8,193 bases of DNA from assembly GCA_025937035.1 (NCBI GenBank), contig JAICSG010000147.1:1-8193 (forward strand), in the 5' to 3' direction. The notes under the pieces were generated by a model. It was not told where the DNA came from, made no database searches, and worked only from the letters and a program-made list of their open reading frames with translations. Of this stretch, positions 1-7,188 are shown piece by piece. A program made the translations under genes and the position numbers. Every line of letters begins with the position of its first letter. Within the stretch, counting starts at the first letter, position 1. The DNA comes from Thermoanaerobaculia bacterium (GTDB lineage: Bacteria; Acidobacteriota; Thermoanaerobaculia; Multivoradales; UBA5704).

Positions 1-221
1 ATACACTGCACTAAGCGGATCACGTAGCCGTCCACCTTGATCGTATTGGTTTCTTCATCATACCATCCGTCGAAACCAGCAGGGTCCTCTTTATTACATT
101 TGATCGTCACTTTGTTGTCAGAATCAGGCTTCCCGATAGTGATAACATCTCCATCTTGGCAAAATGGACCCTTGTCGAAATGGATGATTTTCCAGTCCTT
201 GAAATAGTCCTTGATTGGCAT
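1..221 (-). CDS. Small hypothetical protein, AT-rich, 3' end outside the window
   Basis: No family recognised. The frame is open from an ATG at 221 to the left edge, giving 73 complete codons; the C-terminus is missing. It starts MPIKDYFKDW. A perfect AGGAGG (229-234 on the reverse strand) lies 7 nt before the ATG, which decides start and frame. The protein is polar, with short alternating hydrophobic and charged stretches typical of a beta-strand meander, for example WKIIHF, DVITIG, KVTIKC and TIKVDGYVIRL. It has three cysteines (21, 42, 73) and no signal peptide or membrane segment, so it is probably cytoplasmic or a small beta-rich binding domain. Base composition is about 44% G+C by my count and the codons include aaa, aat, gat and gaa, sharply unlike the GC-rich genes upstream; this suggests transfer. 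It follows the CHAT gene by 97 bp on the same strand, so co-transcription is possible but not shown. That it is a real gene is fairly sure; its function is unknown. Confidence 0.72.
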   Translation of the reverse strand, partial: MPIKDYFKDWKIIHFDKGPFCQDGDVITIGKPDSDNKVTIKCNKEDPAGFDGWYDEETNTIKVDGYVIRLVQC

Positions 222-228
222 GATCGGT

Positions 229-234
229 CCTCCT
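229..234 (-). promoter_or_regulatory. Shine-Dalgarno site of the small AT-rich gene
   Basis: The reverse strand reads AGGAGG, a full match to the anti-Shine-Dalgarno sequence, 7 nt before the ATG at 221. It is the strongest ribosome binding site in the window and is the main reason for choosing this frame over an overlapping 86-codon open frame (107-367, reverse strand) that has no such site. Confidence 0.75.
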
Positions 235-317
235 GGTCATGAGTGGAACGTTCAAGAGTAGGGTGAAGGTAGAGCGACAGGGCTCTCAAGATTTTTTGGA
301 CGGTCAGGGAGCTTTCC

Positions 318-3300
318 TCACCGCCAGTCCCCCTGGAGGACGAAGGCTCCCCAGTAGGCGGGATCACGGAAACGGTGCTGGCGCGCGAGAGAGAGGCGGG
401 CCTTGCGCAGCGCGGCGGCGGGACGCAGGCCTTCGCTCCACAGGCCGCGATAGAACGCCGTCATGAGCGCGGCGGTCGCCCGGTCGTCGATCCACCACAG
501 GCTCGCCACTACCCGCGGCGCTCCCGCGTAGAGAAAGCCACGGGTGAGACCGAGGAGCCCTTCGCCGCGGATCTCCTTGCCCAGGGCCGTCTGGCAGCCG
601 GAGAGCACCACGAGGTCGGCTGCCAAGTCGAGGTCGTAGACGTCGCGCAGTCCCAGGAATCCTTCCCGCGCCTTGCCGGCCGCGTCGACGCGGGAGAGGG
701 CAAGGCCCGAGAGCTCCGGACGTTCCGCGTCGAAAACGCCGTGGGTGGCGAAGTGGATGTACCGGAAGTCGCGCAGGCGTCCAGAGAGGACGAGGGCGCG
801 GTCGGCCGCGAAGTCGAGCTCGGTGGTGACCTTTCCCGGCGGAGCCAGGGAGGCGATCGACAGGGCTTCCTGGCGGGAGAAGCGGAGGCGGCTCAGGAGG
901 AGAGAGTCCGAGCCGTCACCCCGCCGATCGCGCGCGGCCGGGACCGTGGTGGAGGCCTTCCGTCCACTTTTTGCGATCCGGGGATCGTCCGGCTGGAAGA
1001 CCGGATCGGCGAGCACGATGGCGAGCTCGCGGGCTGGCGGCCTCCGGGCGAGGTCCCGTCTCTCGGCCGCGAGCACGGACGCCGACGGCAGCTCGACCAC
1101 CTCATGCCGTGCGAGGACGGGATTCGACTGTCCGGGCTCGGGGAGGGCGTCGAAGGGGATGTACCCCAGAGCTCCGTCGGGGACGATCGCCAAGCGTCGA
1201 TCCTTGAGCTCGCCGGCCACGGGGCTGAGGATCATTCTGCTCAGCGTCCGCCCGATCCCCGCCCGGCTGTCTTCGCTGCCCGGCGTGCTCAGGGTCTGAT
1301 GGAAGGCGCGGGCCGCGCTCTCGATCTTCTCCCGGCCGGGGAGGATGAAGGAGCGCAGCCCCTTCCTATCGACCGCCCAGAGATAGCTCCTCTCGGGTCC
1401 GAGGGAATATTCGAGAAGCAGCGTCCCGGAGTCGAGAAGCGCCTGGATCTCCCCGGTGCGCGCGGCCTCGGGATGGATGAGCTCGGCGTAGCGCGGGTTT
1501 TGCCGCCGTATCTCGGAGTCGAGATTGTCGAGCTCGGCCCGGATCTGCTCGCTTTCGATCTCCAGGGTCTTGCTCTCCGCCTGATCCCCCTTGCCACGGC
1601 CGAGGAGGAGCTGCCGGCGATCCGCTTTCAGAGCCAGGCGGCGTTCGAGATCGCGTTGCCGCGCCGCCAGCGTTGGATCGATACCGGACCGGATCACGGC
1701 ACCGCTCTCGCGCAGCACGTCGAGGAGCGAGCGGGCGCGCCCCTCCTCGCTCGCTTCGAAGGCGGCGCGATCGAAACCCTGGCCGGGATGGGCGGCGGCG
1801 AGGCGCATCAGGATGTCGACGCGGAGCTCGTAGACTTTGCTGCGGGAGCCGCGAAAGGCGGCGCGGAGCTCAGGGTTGCCCAGGCGCGTGCGGAGCGATT
1901 CGAGGGCTGCGATGGCGGCTTCGGCGTCGCTCGCCGCGCTTTCGAGATCGCCGGGCTTCCCACGGTCCCGCAGAGCACGGGCCCGCGTGAAGAGGGTCGC
2001 GACCTCATTGATGCGATCGCCGGCGGCGCGCAAACCGAGGAGGGCCTGCTCGAAAAGCGGCAAGGCCTCCGCGACCTGGCCGCTGGCGGCCAGAGCCTCG
2101 CCCTTGTGTCCCAGGGTGGTGGCCTCGCTGGCGCGGTCTCCGGTCTGGCGCTGCAGTGCCAGGGCCTTGTCGAGCTCGGCGAGCGCCTCGGCAGAGCGGC
2201 CGGCCTCTGCCAGGGCCTCGCCGAGATAGCTCCGGCTGAGCCCCTCGTTCCGCGCGTCCGAGATGGCGCGGGCGACCTCGAGGGCCTGGCTGTGGAAAGA
2301 GACCGCCTTGTCGGCCGTACCGATCTGGTGCTCGAGCCGGCCGAGGTTGTTGAGGGTCGCGATCTCGCCGCGCCGGTCCTCGACCGCCCGGCGGAGCGCC
2401 AGGGCCTGGGTCAGATAGAGACGGGCCCGCTCCGCCTCGCCGATGGCCATGTAGGCGACCCCCAGATTGTTCAGGGTGGAAGCCTCCTGCCGGCGGTCGT
2501 CCAGGGTCGCGAGGATCTCCCGGGCCTTGCCGTAGGCCTTGAGCGCCTCGCCGATCTCCCCCAGGCCGCGGTAGAGGACGGCGAGGTTGTTGAGCGCCTG
2601 GGCCTCCCCGGCCCGGTCGCCGATCGTCCGGCGGATCGCCAGCGCCTGCCGGTAGCTCTCCTCAGCCGGCCCCGGCTCGCCCAGGCTGAAGGAGGCGAAG
2701 CCGAGGTTGTTGAGCACCGCGGCCTCGCCCTTGCTCTCGCCAAGCTGATGGAAGAGAGCCAGCGCCTCCCGATAGCAGGCGAGCGCCGGCTGGATGCCGT
2801 CGCGGGCGTGGAGCACCAGACATTGGTTGTTGCGTACGTCGGCCTGATAGTAGGGAAGATCCAGGCGGCGCGCGAGGTCGCTGGCGTGGGCGAGGGCCTC
2901 GTCGGCGGCGGGGAGCTCGCTCTTCTCCCAGAGGGTGAGCCCGAGGTCGTTCCAGGCCACCATCTCGCGCTTGGGGTCTTGCAGCTCCCGCCAGCGGGAG
3001 GCCGCGTCGCGATAGAGCTCGATGGCCTGGCTCTGCTTGCCCAGACGATGGGCGACGGCGGCGAGGGCGGCGACGGCCTCGGCCTCGCCCGACCGGTCGC
3101 CCGCGGCCTGGAAATGGCCGCGCGCTTCCTGGAGAGCCGCGAGGACCTTCTCGAGGCTGCCCGTGGGCTCGCGACGCAGGATCGTTTCCGCGCGCGTCAT
3201 CGCCTCCAGGGCCGCGATCCGTTCCCGCTCCTCCGGGATCTCGTCCAGGCGGATCTCACAATGGCCGGGCCCCACCCCCTTCGTCCCGGCGCGCACCTCG

Positions 3301-3635
3301 ACCTGATAAGCACCCGTGGCGGCCGGACGCAGCAGGGCGGCCTCGACTCCCCAGCGGTCCAGGGGGGAGTCGACCGCGGCCACGCTCTCACCTCGTGGCC
3401 CGCGCACGTCGACGGTCAGGTGGATTCCCCGTTGCTCGACGGCGAGGGAATACGCCCTGCCGGCGGTGAGCTCGGCCGCGAAGACCCCGGTGTCACCGGC
3501 GGCGAAGGCGCGCTCCAGCGACGTGCCGGCCGCGAGGGGGACCGGAGCCGGGGCCTGCGCGCTCCCGCCGCCTCCCACCGCCAGGGCGCAGAGAACGGCC
3601 AGAGCTGCCCATCGCGGACTTCGGCTGCGTCGCAT
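318..3635 (-). CDS. Exported TPR-CHAT protein (caspase-fold protease with TPR scaffold)
   Basis: Predicted caspase-like cysteine peptidase of the CHAT (caspase HetF-associated with TPRs) family, 1105 residues. Residues 1-28 look like a Sec signal peptide: Arg-rich start, then a hydrophobic Ala/Leu/Val core ending SAQA, so the mature protein should be extracytoplasmic. Residues ~30-135 are a beta-rich segment resembling pre-peptidase (PPC-type) domains, with LTAGRAYSLAV, a GPRG turn and GAYQVEVRAG. About ten TPRs with 40-residue spacing fill ~145-575, many with an LNNLG core. A charged, coiled-coil-prone helix lies at ~660-725. The CHAT domain covers ~733-1105, with VPDGALGYIPFDAL near 818-831. 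Both catalytic residues are present: His965 in HFATHG and Cys1014 in LSGCQTALG, followed by GLTRGFLYAGA and VASLWWIDD. The substrate is unknown. The ATG lies one base after the stop of the upstream S41 peptidase gene (TGA-C-ATG), so coupled translation is likely; no strong Shine-Dalgarno is needed and none is obvious. Family is certain; active protease is likely. Confidence 0.95.
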   Translation of the reverse strand: MRRSRSPRWAALAVLCALAVGGGGSAQAPAPVPLAAGTSLERAFAAGDTGVFAAELTAGRAYSLAVEQRGIHLTVDVRGPRGESVAAVDSPLDRWGVEAALLRPAATGAYQVEVRAGTKGVGPGHCEIRLDEIPEERERIAALEAMTRAETILRREPTGSLEKVLAALQEARGHFQAAGDRSGEAEAVAALAAVAHRLGKQSQAIELYRDAASRWRELQDPKREMVAWNDLGLTLWEKSELPAADEALAHASDLARRLDLPYYQADVRNNQCLVLHARDGIQPALACYREALALFHQLGESKGEAAVLNNLGFASFSLGEPGPAEESYRQALAIRRTIGDRAGEAQALNNLAVLYRGLGEIGEALKAYGKAREILATLDDRRQEASTLNNLGVAYMAIGEAERARLYLTQALALRRAVEDRRGEIATLNNLGRLEHQIGTADKAVSFHSQALEVARAISDARNEGLSRSYLGEALAEAGRSAEALAELDKALALQRQTGDRASEATTLGHKGEALAASGQVAEALPLFEQALLGLRAAGDRINEVATLFTRARALRDRGKPGDLESAASDAEAAIAALESLRTRLGNPELRAAFRGSRSKVYELRVDILMRLAAAHPGQGFDRAAFEASEEGRARSLLDVLRESGAVIRSGIDPTLAARQRDLERRLALKADRRQLLLGRGKGDQAESKTLEIESEQIRAELDNLDSEIRRQNPRYAELIHPEAARTGEIQALLDSGTLLLEYSLGPERSYLWAVDRKGLRSFILPGREKIESAARAFHQTLSTPGSEDSRAGIGRTLSRMILSPVAGELKDRRLAIVPDGALGYIPFDALPEPGQSNPVLARHEVVELPSASVLAAERRDLARRPPARELAIVLADPVFQPDDPRIAKSGRKASTTVPAARDRRGDGSDSLLLSRLRFSRQEALSIASLAPPGKVTTELDFAADRALVLSGRLRDFRYIHFATHGVFDAERPELSGLALSRVDAAGKAREGFLGLRDVYDLDLAADLVVLSGCQTALGKEIRGEGLLGLTRGFLYAGAPRVVASLWWIDDRATAALMTAFYRGLWSEGLRPAAALRKARLSLARQHRFRDPAYWGAFVLQGDWR

Positions 3636-3636
3636 G

Positions 3637-6600
3637 TCACTGCACCTGCGGGGCCTCCCCCTTCCTCGGATAGATCAGCGCCTTATTCGGATAGGCCGGG
3701 GCCTTGGGCACCGGCACCGGCTCGGCCTTGATCTTCTCCTGGAGATATTTGATCGCGGCGTCGAGTTGGGCGTCCTTCCCCTCGAAGGTGGCGTGGGGGG
3801 CGTTCTCCACCACGATGTCCGGATCGACGCCGTGCCCCTCGATCAGCCAGATCCCCTCGGGGCCGTAGACCCCGAACTCGGCCGCGGTGGCGATCCCCTT
3901 GTCCACCAGGATGTTGCTCGACGACAGCCAGATCTCGCCGCCCCAGGTGCGGCTGCCGAGCACCGGGCCCAGCTTCAGCCTCTTCACCCCCTCGGCGAAG
4001 GCCTCGCCGTCCGACGCGGTCGACTCGTTGACCAGCACCACCAGATGGCCGCGGAAGGCGTAGGGCATGTTCGAGTAGGGCTCCCCCGTGCGCGGCTGCC
4101 ACCAGAACCACGCCTTGCGCAGCAGCTTGGCCAGGATCCAGCTCTCGATGTTGCCCCCCTTGTTGTTGCGCACGTCGATGATCAGCCCGGGGCGGTTGAA
4201 CACCGGATAGAAGTCGCGCGCCCAGCTCGTGTAGTCCTGGCCGCCCATCGCCCGCAGGTGGACGTAGCCGATCTCCCCCTTCCCCTTCTCCTCCACCGCC
4301 AGCCGCCGCGAGTACTCCCAGTCGGCATAGCGCAGGTCGGCGGCGTCCTTGGGCGAGACCGGCTTCACCACCACGTCCCGGCTCTTGCGGGTCCTGGCGT
4401 CCTTGACCCGCAGGAGCACCTGCTTGTCGGCCTGGTTGCGCAGCAGGGAGCCGAGGTCGCGGGTGGAGAGGGACGATACGCCGTTGACCGACTCGATCAC
4501 GTCGCCGTCCTCCACGTCCACCCCCGGCGCGCGGAGCGGCCCGGCGTCGGCCGGCAGGTCGGGGTCCGAGCGGTAGATGTGGGTGATCTTCCAGCCGCCC
4601 GCGGCCTCGTCGCGGGCCAGCTCGGCGCCCAGCGAGGCGATCTCGACGTCCTCGTCCCCCTTGCGCGGCTCGCTGCGGACGAAGGTGTGCAGGGCCGACA
4701 GCTCGCTCACCATCTGCCCCAGGAGGTCGTCGAGCTCGCCGCGGCTGGTCACCCGCAGGCTCAGAGGCCGGTACTTCTCCAGCATCGCCGGCCAGTCCAC
4801 CCCGTGCATCCTGGGGTCGTAGAAGTAGTCGCGCTCCAGCCGCCAGGCCTCGCGGAACATCTGCTGCCACTGCTCGCGGGGGTCGAAGGGGAAGGTCCAC
4901 TTCGAGAGGTCCACCCGGGCCTTCTCCAGCTCCTTGTCCGAGAGGCCGTCGTCGCCCGCCGTGGCGTCGCCCGCGTCGACCACGTAGAGGTCGTCCATCT
5001 TGCGGATCATCAGCTTCTTGCCGTCCGCCGAGAGGTCGTAGTCCTCGAGGCCGGCCAGGACCGTCTTGGGATCGATCTTCTCCCAGTCGAACGGCACCGC
5101 CTGGAGCGCCCTCATGTCCTCCATGAGCCCGGGCTGGACCGAGATCCAGAAGAGGTGGTCCTCGCTCGCCTGCAGCGACTCGTAGTTGCCGGGGGGCACC
5201 GGGACCTCGTAGAGCCGGGAGGAGAGGCCGTCGAGGTCGATCTGCACCCTGGGCGGCTTCCTGGCCTTGTCCTCCTCCTCGCCCTTGGCCTTCTCCTTGG
5301 CCTTGTCCTTCCCCTTCTCATCCTTGCCGGCGACGGTGTCCGGCGGCGTCTCCTCTTCCTCTTTGTCCTTGTCCTTGGGCTTGGCCGGATGGAGCTCGTC
5401 CGGCGGCTGGAAGGGGGAACGGGTGTCCTTCTTCAGGGCGATCCCGAAGATGCCGGTGGTCGCCGTGAGATAGGGGTCGGGCTGGCGCGGCCCCCACACC
5501 GAGCGGACGAGGGTGTTGAGGCTGCGGTCCGAGAGGAAGTAGAGCCACTTGCCGTCGCGGCTCCAGGTGGGGCTCGCGCTGTTGAAGCGGTTGGAGGTCA
5601 CCGGCACGGTCTTGCCGGTCTCCACCTGGTAGAGGTAGATGCGGGTGAACGAGTTGGATTCGGGGATCGCCCAGGCCAGCCAGCGGCTGTCCGGCGACCA
5701 GGCGAGGTCCTGGAACTCGCCGAAGGCGGCGGTGGAGACGGCGATCCGCTTCTGCTTGCGGGTCTTGAGGTCGAGCAGCCAGAGCTGCTGATCCTTGTCG
5801 TGATGGGCCAGCCAGCGCCCGTCCGGCGAGGGCTCCCCCTCCCAGCGGAGCACCTTGGCGTCGGAGGTGAGCTGCTCGGGGGTCCCCACGCCGTTGGCGG
5901 GGAATTTCCAGAACTCGACCTCCCCCGACTCGTCCGACAGGGCGATCACGCTCTTGCCGTCCGGCAGGAAACGGCCTTCCCGGTAGCGCACCCCCGGCTT
6001 GCGGGTCACCTCGACGATGCGCCCCTCCTTGGCCGGCACCACGAACACCTGCCCGCGGGCGGTCAGCACGATCCGGTTGCCGTCGGGCGACAGCCGGGCC
6101 GCGGTCAGGAAGTCCATCGGCTTCTTCACCCAGGTCTCCCGCATCTGGTCGAAATCCGAGATCAGGCGGATGGGGACCGGCGCGTCCTGGTTGGCCGCGA
6201 CGTCGAAGATCCGCAGGTCGGCCCCGAGCTGATAGACGATCCGGCCGTCCGAGAGGTCCGGCGAGGTCACGTCCCACCCCTGGTGATGGGTGAGCTGGCG
6301 GAGGTCCTTGCCGTTCTCGTCCATCGACCAGAGATTCATGGTGCCGTCGCGGTCCGAGACGAAGTAGATCCGCCCCTGCCAGAGCATCGGCGACTTGCTG
6401 GTGCCGGCGAAGTCGGCGGTGAGCGGCACGGCCTCGGCGGCGCCGTCCATATACCGCCAGAGGCTCTGGGCGGTCCCCCCCTTGTAGCGCTTGGTGTGGC
6501 TCCCCTGGAAGGCGAAGCGGGTGAAGAAGAGCGTCTTGCCGTCCGGCGCGTAGACCCCCTCGCTCGCCTGCGCCAGGGGGACCAGCGCGCGCCGTCCCGT

Positions 6601-7035
6601 GGCCGGATCGATGCGGGCGAGATCGACGCCCGGCAGCCCGGTCTCGTGCGACGTGGCATAGAGCACCTCGCCGCCCGGCGTCCACCCCACCACCACGGCC
6701 CCGGTCCGCCCGCCCTCCCCCTCGAAGGTCCGGCGCGCCGGCAGCCCGCCGTCGATCGGCATGGTGTAGACCTCGGTGGGTCCCTCGTAGGCCGCCGAGA
6801 AGGCGAGCGTCTTGCCGTCCGGCGAGATCGCGGGGTGGGTCTCCTCGGCCGGATGGGTGGTCAGCCGCGTGGCGACTCCCCCCCGGCGGTCCACCCGCCA
6901 GAGATCCCCCTCGGCGGCGAAGACGATCGTGTCGCCATGGATGGCGGGGAAACGGTAATAGCCGAGCGTCTCCTCGGCGCGCAGGGCGCAGGGGAGCAGC
7001 AGAAGGACGACGAGCGTGAGAATCCTGCGTGTCAC
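3637..7035 (-). CDS. Exported tricorn-like S41 peptidase
   Basis: Tricorn-type serine peptidase, 1132 residues, close to the ~1070 of archaeal tricorn. The GTG start is chosen because GGAGG lies 9 nt upstream and it yields a clean signal peptide, MTRRILTLVVLLLLPCALRA, with predicted cleavage near residue 20. The open frame continues upstream but without a better start. Residues ~21-540 carry beta-propeller (PD40/WD40-like) blades with repeated SPDG or SRDG turns, e.g. SPDGKTLAFSA and SPDGNRIVLTA. Residues ~545-595 form a Lys/Glu-rich linker, followed by a second, shorter beta region. The C1 helical part leads to His783, a PDZ domain lies at ~805-892, and the S41 core follows, with IDVRNNKGG near 953-961, nucleophile Ser1008 in STASDGEAF and Glu1066 in WLIEGHGVDPD. 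The Ser-to-Glu distance of 58 equals that in Thermoplasma tricorn (Ser965, Glu1023). The residue before His783 is Leu, where tricorn has Ser745. Probable role: trimming peptides or degrading proteins in the periplasm. First gene of the operon with the CHAT protein. Confidence 0.95.
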   Translation of the reverse strand: MTRRILTLVVLLLLPCALRAEETLGYYRFPAIHGDTIVFAAEGDLWRVDRRGGVATRLTTHPAEETHPAISPDGKTLAFSAAYEGPTEVYTMPIDGGLPARRTFEGEGGRTGAVVVGWTPGGEVLYATSHETGLPGVDLARIDPATGRRALVPLAQASEGVYAPDGKTLFFTRFAFQGSHTKRYKGGTAQSLWRYMDGAAEAVPLTADFAGTSKSPMLWQGRIYFVSDRDGTMNLWSMDENGKDLRQLTHHQGWDVTSPDLSDGRIVYQLGADLRIFDVAANQDAPVPIRLISDFDQMRETWVKKPMDFLTAARLSPDGNRIVLTARGQVFVVPAKEGRIVEVTRKPGVRYREGRFLPDGKSVIALSDESGEVEFWKFPANGVGTPEQLTSDAKVLRWEGEPSPDGRWLAHHDKDQQLWLLDLKTRKQKRIAVSTAAFGEFQDLAWSPDSRWLAWAIPESNSFTRIYLYQVETGKTVPVTSNRFNSASPTWSRDGKWLYFLSDRSLNTLVRSVWGPRQPDPYLTATTGIFGIALKKDTRSPFQPPDELHPAKPKDKDKEEEETPPDTVAGKDEKGKDKAKEKAKGEEEDKARKPPRVQIDLDGLSSRLYEVPVPPGNYESLQASEDHLFWISVQPGLMEDMRALQAVPFDWEKIDPKTVLAGLEDYDLSADGKKLMIRKMDDLYVVDAGDATAGDDGLSDKELEKARVDLSKWTFPFDPREQWQQMFREAWRLERDYFYDPRMHGVDWPAMLEKYRPLSLRVTSRGELDDLLGQMVSELSALHTFVRSEPRKGDEDVEIASLGAELARDEAAGGWKITHIYRSDPDLPADAGPLRAPGVDVEDGDVIESVNGVSSLSTRDLGSLLRNQADKQVLLRVKDARTRKSRDVVVKPVSPKDAADLRYADWEYSRRLAVEEKGKGEIGYVHLRAMGGQDYTSWARDFYPVFNRPGLIIDVRNNKGGNIESWILAKLLRKAWFWWQPRTGEPYSNMPYAFRGHLVVLVNESTASDGEAFAEGVKRLKLGPVLGSRTWGGEIWLSSSNILVDKGIATAAEFGVYGPEGIWLIEGHGVDPDIVVENAPHATFEGKDAQLDAAIKYLQEKIKAEPVPVPKAPAYPNKALIYPRKGEAPQVQ

Positions 7036-7044
7036 TTGGGAAAA

Positions 7045-7049
7045 CCTCC
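7045..7049 (-). promoter_or_regulatory. Ribosome binding site setting the GTG start of the S41 peptidase
   Basis: The reverse strand reads GGAGG with 9 nt to the GTG at 7035. No ATG or better-placed start exists in frame nearby, and the signal peptide begins exactly at this GTG. The site therefore decides the start and rules out the much longer frame that continues to 8082. Confidence 0.8.
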
Positions 7050-7084
7050 GGGCGCGGATGGTAACAAAAAGCAGCGGAAGGCGA

Positions 7085-7119
7085 GGGCGGCCTCCCCGCC
7101 CCGACGGGGGAGGCCGCCC
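7085..7119. repeat. Perfect 13-bp inverted repeat, 9-nt loop, in the divergent spacer
   Basis: Left arm GGGCGGCCTCCCC (7085-7097) is the exact reverse complement of the right arm GGGGAGGCCGCCC (7107-7119), with a 9-nt spacer. As RNA it would be a very stable hairpin in either direction. On the leftward transcript it would sit in the 5' leader of the S41 peptidase mRNA, about 50 nt before the GTG, with a short U5 run (7066-7070) beginning 14 nt beyond the stem. That distance is too long for a standard intrinsic terminator. It may be a leader structure, an operator for a dimeric regulator, or a copy of a dispersed hairpin repeat; the sequence alone does not decide. Confidence 0.8.
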
Positions 7120-7173
7120 ACATCCAGGTGGAATCGGGACTCTTCTGGTCCCTCGACCAATGCCGGCGATTCT

Positions 7174-7180
7174 GGTAGGA
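7174..7180 (+). promoter_or_regulatory. Likely ribosome binding site of the Uma2 gene
   Basis: GGTAGGA lies 8 nt before the ATG at 7189 and supports that start over the next in-frame ATG at 7210 (codon 8). The same bases overlap a possible -10 hexamer TAGGAT (7176-7181), so the two readings compete: if the hexamer is the promoter, the message would be nearly leaderless. Confidence 0.5.
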
Positions 7181-7188
7181 TATCGACA

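Larger units (their letters stand above)
7036..7188. promoter_or_regulatory. Divergent intergenic region with presumed back-to-back promoters
   Basis: These 153 bp separate the S41-CHAT operon (leftward) from the Uma2 gene (rightward) and must hold the control signals for at least one of them. Visible content: the leftward ribosome binding site (7045-7049), the perfect inverted repeat (7085-7119), a small imperfect palindrome TGGTC-cctc-GACCA (7146-7159), and a possible rightward sigma70-like pair, TCGACC (7153-7158) and TAGGAT (7176-7181), 17 nt apart. I see no convincing consensus promoter for the leftward operon. The region is less GC-rich in its right half. Assignment as a shared promoter region is inference from gene orientation. 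Confidence 0.5.

Noticed and set aside
246..253. GAACGTTC palindrome between the CHAT and small genes
   Set aside because: At 8 bp it is expected by chance at this scale, and no second copy was seen nearby.
271..297. Stem AGAGC-gacagg-GCTCT followed by T6 on the + strand, terminator-like
   Set aside because: The stem is only 5 bp, and no rightward gene lies upstream of it in the window. Read leftward, in the direction of the genes, the A-run precedes the stem and no T-run follows, so it would not end the CHAT transcript.
107..367. An 86-codon reverse-strand open frame overlapping the small gene and the CHAT 3' end
   Set aside because: It has no ribosome binding site, overlaps the end of the CHAT gene out of frame, and competes with the better-supported frame starting at 221.
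1981..3100. Regular 120-nt periodicity considered as a DNA repeat or CRISPR-like array
   Set aside because: The units are degenerate and in frame, and they encode 40-residue TPR motifs; there are no identical repeats with unique spacers.
375..3731. An 1118-codon open frame on the + strand opposite the CHAT gene
   Set aside because: It mirrors the CHAT gene in an antisense frame; GC-rich genes lack stops there. The translation is low-complexity Gly/Leu/Arg/Glu-rich without motifs, whereas the reverse strand has a signal peptide, TPRs and a full CHAT active site.
3316..7188. A very long + strand open frame opposite the S41 peptidase that runs into the Uma2 gene
   Set aside because: Only its last 280 codons (from 7189) match a known family and follow a ribosome binding site. 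The upstream part is the antisense shadow of the peptidase, and the fused frame is a composition artefact.
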